Assembly: GCA_946624335.1 (NCBI GenBank)
Contig: CAMOSA010000032.1
Location: 1 to 16,883, forward strand
DNA length: 16,883 nucleotides
Source: an uncultured Prevotellaceae bacterium
GTDB lineage: Bacteria; Bacteroidota; Bacteroidia; Bacteroidales; Bacteroidaceae
Direction of reading: 5' to 3'
Shown here: in pieces, positions 12,738-16,883 of the stretch
Layout: every line of letters starts with the position of its first letter
Position numbering within the stretch: the stretch's first letter is position 1
The notes under the pieces: model-generated
What the model saw: the letters and a program-made list of their open reading frames with translations, nothing else
Told to the model about the DNA's origin: nothing
The model's database searches: none
Translations under genes and position numbers: made by a program

Positions 12738-13283
12738 ATGAAAAAACTCTTCCTGTTTATGTGCATGGCTCTCGCAGCCGTCACGTCCCATGCCAGAAGC
12801 TATTTGTACGACGAGCCCGAGTCCGGTGACTTTGCCATCGGTCTGAACATCAACCAAGGCACCCGCAATCCCGTCTTCAACTTAGGACTTGGCGCGAAGG
12901 CGCAGCTCTATGCCACCCGGGCGCTGCGCGTCGAGGCATCGTTCAACGGTTTCTTCGAGTTCAAGAACGTCAGCTATTGGGACACGAACCTGAATTTCCA
13001 CTATCTCTTCGATGTGGCCGACCAGTTCCATGTCTATCCCATCCTGGGCGCCACCTTCATGCACGGACACTACGAGGCCGGCGAATACAGCAACCGCGAA
13101 GGCAGCTTCGGCGTCAATGTCGGTGCAGGCCTGCAATATGACATCAACGAACATATCTACGTGATGGCCGAAGGCGTCTACAAGCACGGCACAAAGAGAT
13201 GGCTCGACGACTACGAAGGCGGCTACGACTACAAGATCGGTCCGCGTGTGAACGTGCTCGTCGGTATCGCCTACCGCTTCTGA
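12738..13283 (+). CDS. Small outer-membrane beta-barrel protein
   Basis: The 181-residue protein starts with a Sec signal peptide (MKKLFLFMCMALAAVTSHA, cut about residue 19-20). The rest consists of alternating amphipathic strands rich in Gly and aromatic residues, for example FAIGLNINQGT, LRVEASFNGFFEF, LNFHYLFDV, FGVNVGAGLQYDI and YKIGPRVNVLVGIAYRF. The length, strand pattern and terminal Phe (YRF) are those of 8-stranded OmpA/OmpX-like porin-family barrels. No peptidoglycan-binding domain is present. It has its own promoter, divergent from the tat operon. Its last 13 bases overlap the 3' end of the convergent DUF4861 gene, so the two transcripts run into each other. Function (adhesion, stability or small-solute passage) cannot be read from the sequence. 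Confidence 0.85.
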   Translation: MKKLFLFMCMALAAVTSHARSYLYDEPESGDFAIGLNINQGTRNPVFNLGLGAKAQLYATRALRVEASFNGFFEFKNVSYWDTNLNFHYLFDVADQFHVYPILGATFMHGHYEAGEYSNREGSFGVNVGAGLQYDINEHIYVMAEGVYKHGTKRWLDDYEGGYDYKIGPRVNVLVGIAYRF

Positions 13284-14527
13284 CGTTTCACCTGGACAGT
13301 ACACGGTTGGTTCAGTTCGGTCTGCCACTTATGCAGCCAGCTGAACCAACTTTTTGCATCTTTGAATCCGTCGCGCTCCATCAGTGCGCAGATGGCGAGG
13401 TGATAGCTGATGCGGCCCTCCTGGGGGTGCAGCAGCGTCAGGTAGTTGAGGTCGTCCTCCTTGGTCGAAGACAGATAATCAGGGGCTACACAGACGCCTA
13501 AGCCAACGCCTTCAATCAGATCCTCTGCAGCCTTGTCGGGAATGTTCCTGCCCCACGAGCCAGCCAGACCTGTAGGCTCGACAAAGCCCTCATTGTCCAT
13601 CTCGATCTTCTGGACGCCCGTGCAGAACAGCTCATCCCGAAGCCCTTGGCCGCTCAGCCATACATCCACCTGGACATCGCGGTGCCCGGCAAAGATGGTG
13701 TAGCGCTGGCGCATCTGCAAGGTCTTGCCGTGGTAGTACCAGTTCCGGTCCCAGACCTCCACGACGGCGCGTACGGGCCCCGAGGCAATGACGCGCTGAC
13801 CGCGTGCCTCCACGCTGTCGACATAAGTAGGTTTGCCTTCAACGTAGCCACGGAACGAACCGGCACCGACGCTGGGTCCGGCAAAGAGGATGTCGCAGCC
13901 ACGGCCGGCGGCGATGTCCTCGCGCGTACTATAGAAATTAGTGCGGTCGAGAACCAGCTGCGGAGTAGGTTTGCCATAGATGTCGATGCTCTGGCGGTGG
14001 TCCATATAGACGCGGAAGCCTACGAGCTCGCTCTCCCACTGCGCGCCATGGCCGTAGATAGCATCGTAGGTGGCGAGGGGTTCGTTGCGGCCCTGGTATT
14101 CGATGGAGTTGATGTAGGGGTAACGGTATTTGCGGTCCCACACCTTCATGAAGGCGGCGGTGCGGGGGGGGTACTGCCTCGGCGAATGCGCCGAGCACAC
14201 TACACTAAAGGAGGCAGTGGAGCGGGCAGGGATGTCGGCAACGAAGGCCAGCTCGTCGGGGACGAGGTCGCCGTCGAGGTCATCGAGCTGCGAGGGGATA
14301 CACTCTCCTCCCCAATTGCCAGAGAACGAGGAAACTGATATCTCTGCTGACAGGACGTTGGCTGTTTTCTTGCCAAGCGTCTTGTGAAGGTCGACAACAA
14401 CGGGCACATCCTTACGATTGGTGTATGAAGGGTTAGTGACCTTGACTGTGAACGTCTGGGCTAACGCCGTAGCCCAAGCGCCTCCAAGCAGAAGGAGAGC
14501 AAGACAGGAGAGAGATTTCGTATTCAT
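13271..14527 (-). CDS. DUF4861 domain-containing secreted protein
   Basis: The start is set at the ATG at 14527 (418 residues), which begins directly with a Sec signal peptide (MNTKSLSCLALLLLGGAWAT, cut near residue 23-24). The open frame runs 15 codons further upstream, but that extension would mask the signal. The body matches DUF4861 proteins of Bacteroidetes: an N-terminal beta-sandwich-like part (TFTVKVTNPSYTNRKDVPVVVDL), then YPPRTAAFMKVWDRKYRYPYI, YDAIYGHGAQWESELVGFRVYMD and a later KSWFSWLHKW. The catalytic role of DUF4861 is not established; it is often found beside or fused to pectin-degrading enzymes. Here it follows the rhamnogalacturonan-lyase-like gene by 76 bp on the same strand, supporting a pectin role. 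An 8-base G/C run at about 14163-14170 lies in the coding region. Confidence 0.85.
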   Translation of the reverse strand: MNTKSLSCLALLLLGGAWATALAQTFTVKVTNPSYTNRKDVPVVVDLHKTLGKKTANVLSAEISVSSFSGNWGGECIPSQLDDLDGDLVPDELAFVADIPARSTASFSVVCSAHSPRQYPPRTAAFMKVWDRKYRYPYINSIEYQGRNEPLATYDAIYGHGAQWESELVGFRVYMDHRQSIDIYGKPTPQLVLDRTNFYSTREDIAAGRGCDILFAGPSVGAGSFRGYVEGKPTYVDSVEARGQRVIASGPVRAVVEVWDRNWYYHGKTLQMRQRYTIFAGHRDVQVDVWLSGQGLRDELFCTGVQKIEMDNEGFVEPTGLAGSWGRNIPDKAAEDLIEGVGLGVCVAPDYLSSTKEDDLNYLTLLHPQEGRISYHLAICALMERDGFKDAKSWFSWLHKWQTELNQPCTVQVKRQKR

Positions 14528-14603
14528 GATTATCGATGGTTGTTCAGATGGATTCAGCACACTATGTGACATGTGCGGTACTTTTTCAACAAAAAAATAA
14601 TTA

Positions 14604-16883
14604 TTATTCTTGCGGAATCACCTCCTGTAGGTAGATGGCATCGAGGCTCCAGAGGGCGCAATCGTTGGTGGTTGTCTCGGCGCTTTCGACAAGTGGCTGT
14701 GGCACTTCGGGCGGTAGCAATTGCTGAGGATTGAAGCGGTAGTGCTGCTCGGGACCGCTGTAGCGCCACATATCCTGCCACGTCTCCTCGGCCTGCGCCC
14801 GGTCGTGGTTGAGTGCGGCGGCGTAACCTTTGAGACGGCTGATGCGGAAGCGGTTCTTCGTCACCTTATGATAGCGGGCATTATGGTCGAGGTAAACAGC
14901 AGCGAACTTCTTGTCCGGCACCATCTCGAGCATCTCGTGCATCAGTTCGAAACCGCCCATGATGAGCATCAGGTGATTCGTATTCGTCACTTCCGTATCG
15001 CCCTCATAGCTCAGGATGCCCGTGGCCGGGTCGTAGCCGAGCACGCCGGGGCCTGTGAACATTCCCTTGGGCAGTGCTGCGATGCTCTTCATGCCCGCCT
15101 TGATTTTCTTCAGATATTTCTCGTCGCGCGTACGTTCGTATTCCGTCATCCAGTTGCCGGCATAGGCCACCCAGTCGGGACCGATGCGCAGTCGGGCCGG
15201 CGCGGTGCACGGATATTTTTCGCGCGGGAGGGCCAGGCGCATGGGGTCGATGGTGTAGAGCATCTGGTCGGCATCCTTGACGGCGGTCATCAGGTCGCCC
15301 GTGCGCTCGTCGGTGGTAAGGTAATAGTAGAAACGATTCCAAGCGGCCTGCGAGATGCGGGCCTCCTTGGCACCGCAGCCCCAGTGGCTGACGTTGTGGC
15401 GTGAGCCCAGGCCGGCGAACGGCCCGATGTGATAGACGTCGACCTCGGAGGTGTGGCGCGTCATAGCCTCTGCCATGCGCCATACTGCCGGGTCGGCCGT
15501 GCGCAGGAAGGAGTACCAGAGCCATGAGATAGAGCCCAGTTCGGTGTTGTCCCATGCGAAGCCGCCGACGTCGTACTTCCATTCATGACGCACGGGGTCG
15601 TAGCCGTGCATGAAGTCGCCGTAGTTCCAGAAACCATACCAATGGCGCTCATCGACAGCGTGCTCGTAGAACGTGAGATAGTCGGCCAGCTGACGCTCCA
15701 CGGCGGCGCGGCGCTCGTTGGAACTGTCGGGCAGGCTCCAGACGCCGAAAGCCCGGCGCGAATGGAGGTACTCGGGGGTGCAGACGAGCGGCGCATCGGC
15801 CGTCGCCTGCCGGGCACGTTCAGCCACAGCCGCCTTGCCCGGGAAAGCGCGCTCAGGCATCAGCGTGAGCACCGACGTGCGTGCGATGCCGTGGGGCGTG
15901 GACATCCCCTCCTGCACATCCTCGTAGGAGGCGTTGAGGTCATGGGCTACGTTATCGTAGTGGCGCAGGTCCATGGCCCCGGCTTCGGGAGCCCAGAGGT
16001 AGGCGGTCAGGTAAGCCATATCGTGCGTGGCGCTGTCGACTTGCAGCGAGGCGGGGAAGCTCTGCCAGAAGTCCTTGACGCTGACGCCCAGACCGCCGCT
16101 GACGTCGCCCACGAAGGCATAGCCGTCGGCACGGCGGCCGGTGTGCGTACCAATCCACATATTATTATTGTGGGCCCGTTTCTGTATGGTATAGCCCTGG
16201 TCGGAGAGCTGCGCGAGGCGATAAGTGTTCCAGCGCGCCCAGTGGTGCAACAGTTCGCGGTTCTTCTCGTCGAAGAAGTCGGGCTCGGGGATGCGCTCGC
16301 CTGCCACCTGACGATGCTCGAAGCTAAAGTCGCGGTCCTTCATGAGTACGCGCCGGCCGTTGAGCGGCTGCACGCTCTCAGTCCAGACGCCGCCGTCCTG
16401 CGTGGCGAAAGCTACGTGACGGTTGTAGGCCTGCTCACGCATCGGCACCTCGAAACGGAGGCCGAGCGAAGCGATGAAATCGGCGTTTTCGTTACCATCA
16501 TAGGTAAAAGTGTGCACAATTCGCACCTGCTCGGAGCCGGCATAAAAGTATAGACGAAGGGTGAAAGGCAGCCACGCCACAGGGCATTCGGACTTAACCT
16601 TCCCGTCCGACGTGGGCACGACCTCAAGCTTTGTCTTACTGAGGTCTATCATATAGGTACCTTCAATCTTCACCACAGCCCGCACAGTGCCTGCACGCTC
16701 CACGGTGACCTTCTCGAATTGCGATGTGTAGTCGATGAAGCTGATTTCCTTGACGCCCTCTACGTAAGGTCTGTTCTGACGGGTGCAGACGAGGCGCCCA
16801 GCGGCAGCCACGGTGGTGCCATCGAGCACGAGGCTGTCGATGAAAGCCTGACCGGCTTTGGAGATATAGGCTTGCAGGGGGCC
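14604..16883 (-). CDS. PcRGLX/YetA-like rhamnogalacturonan lyase family protein (N-terminus beyond window)
   Basis: The frame is open to the right edge, giving 759 C-terminal residues. The beginning of the gene lies outside the window; a GTG at 16829 is internal. The sequence carries strong marks of the PcRGLX/YetA-like family (exo-acting rhamnogalacturonan lyases related to PL26): an N-terminal beta-rich part (TFTYDGNENADFIASLGLRF), then an alpha/alpha-barrel with GFWNYGDFMHGYD, SWLWYSFLRTADPAVWRMAE, RHTSEVDVYHIGPFAGLGSR followed by HNVSHWGCG, and a C-terminal beta domain. Such enzymes cleave rhamnogalacturonan I or its oligomers, usually in the periplasm. It is upstream of the DUF4861 gene and probably in one operon with it; no -7 element is seen in the 76-bp gap. 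Activity is inferred from family only. Confidence 0.85.
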   Translation of the reverse strand, partial: GPLQAYISKAGQAFIDSLVLDGTTVAAAGRLVCTRQNRPYVEGVKEISFIDYTSQFEKVTVERAGTVRAVVKIEGTYMIDLSKTKLEVVPTSDGKVKSECPVAWLPFTLRLYFYAGSEQVRIVHTFTYDGNENADFIASLGLRFEVPMREQAYNRHVAFATQDGGVWTESVQPLNGRRVLMKDRDFSFEHRQVAGERIPEPDFFDEKNRELLHHWARWNTYRLAQLSDQGYTIQKRAHNNNMWIGTHTGRRADGYAFVGDVSGGLGVSVKDFWQSFPASLQVDSATHDMAYLTAYLWAPEAGAMDLRHYDNVAHDLNASYEDVQEGMSTPHGIARTSVLTLMPERAFPGKAAVAERARQATADAPLVCTPEYLHSRRAFGVWSLPDSSNERRAAVERQLADYLTFYEHAVDERHWYGFWNYGDFMHGYDPVRHEWKYDVGGFAWDNTELGSISWLWYSFLRTADPAVWRMAEAMTRHTSEVDVYHIGPFAGLGSRHNVSHWGCGAKEARISQAAWNRFYYYLTTDERTGDLMTAVKDADQMLYTIDPMRLALPREKYPCTAPARLRIGPDWVAYAGNWMTEYERTRDEKYLKKIKAGMKSIAALPKGMFTGPGVLGYDPATGILSYEGDTEVTNTNHLMLIMGGFELMHEMLEMVPDKKFAAVYLDHNARYHKVTKNRFRISRLKGYAAALNHDRAQAEETWQDMWRYSGPEQHYRFNPQQLLPPEVPQPLVESAETTTNDCALWSLDAIYLQEVIPQE

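Noticed and set aside
15585..16553. A 322-codon + strand frame antisense to the lyase family gene.
   Set aside because: No motif or promoter; the minus-strand frame is clearly PcRGLX/YetA-like.

Overview
The window looks like chromosomal DNA from a GC-rich member of the Bacteroidales, most likely Prevotellaceae. The grounds are: Bacteroidetes-type -7 promoter elements (TAnnTTTG) in front of several genes, no Shine-Dalgarno-like leaders, a C10 (streptopain-type) protease carrying BspA-type leucine-rich repeats and a short C-terminal tail of the kind seen in secreted Prevotella proteins, and a DUF4861 plus PcRGLX/YetA-type pectin gene pair. No rRNA, tRNA, CRISPR array, phage gene or transposase was seen.

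Layout. 1-741 is the 3' part of a bleomycin-hydrolase-like C1 peptidase (+). It is followed by a long imperfect hairpin and a lone FecCD-type ABC permease (851-1855, +). 1895-2092 is an array of nine 22-bp units, each built around a small palindrome. Two minus-strand genes follow: a small helix-hairpin-helix DUF4332 protein and a hemolysin III family membrane protein whose start codon sits almost on top of its promoter. 3561-8324 (+) is a 1587-residue secreted C10 protease with three repeated EF-hand/LRR modules, ended by a perfect 18-bp hairpin terminator.

8410-12547 (-) is a tight four-gene operon read as tatA, tatC, a NapH-NapG-like multi-cluster iron-sulfur membrane protein, and a ferredoxin-fused aldo/keto reductase. 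The last protein has a twin-arginine lipoprotein signal, and the iron-sulfur protein has an internal twin-arginine motif. The operon therefore encodes a Tat translocase together with two of its probable clients. It reads as a self-contained periplasmic redox module and is the most interesting part of the window.

12738-13283 (+) encodes a small outer-membrane beta-barrel protein. It overlaps at its 3' end with a convergent pair, DUF4861 (13271-14527, -) and a PcRGLX/YetA-like rhamnogalacturonan lyase family protein (14604 to the right edge, -), probably the edge of a pectin (rhamnogalacturonan) utilisation locus.

Functions are assigned by reading motifs by eye. No database search was possible.
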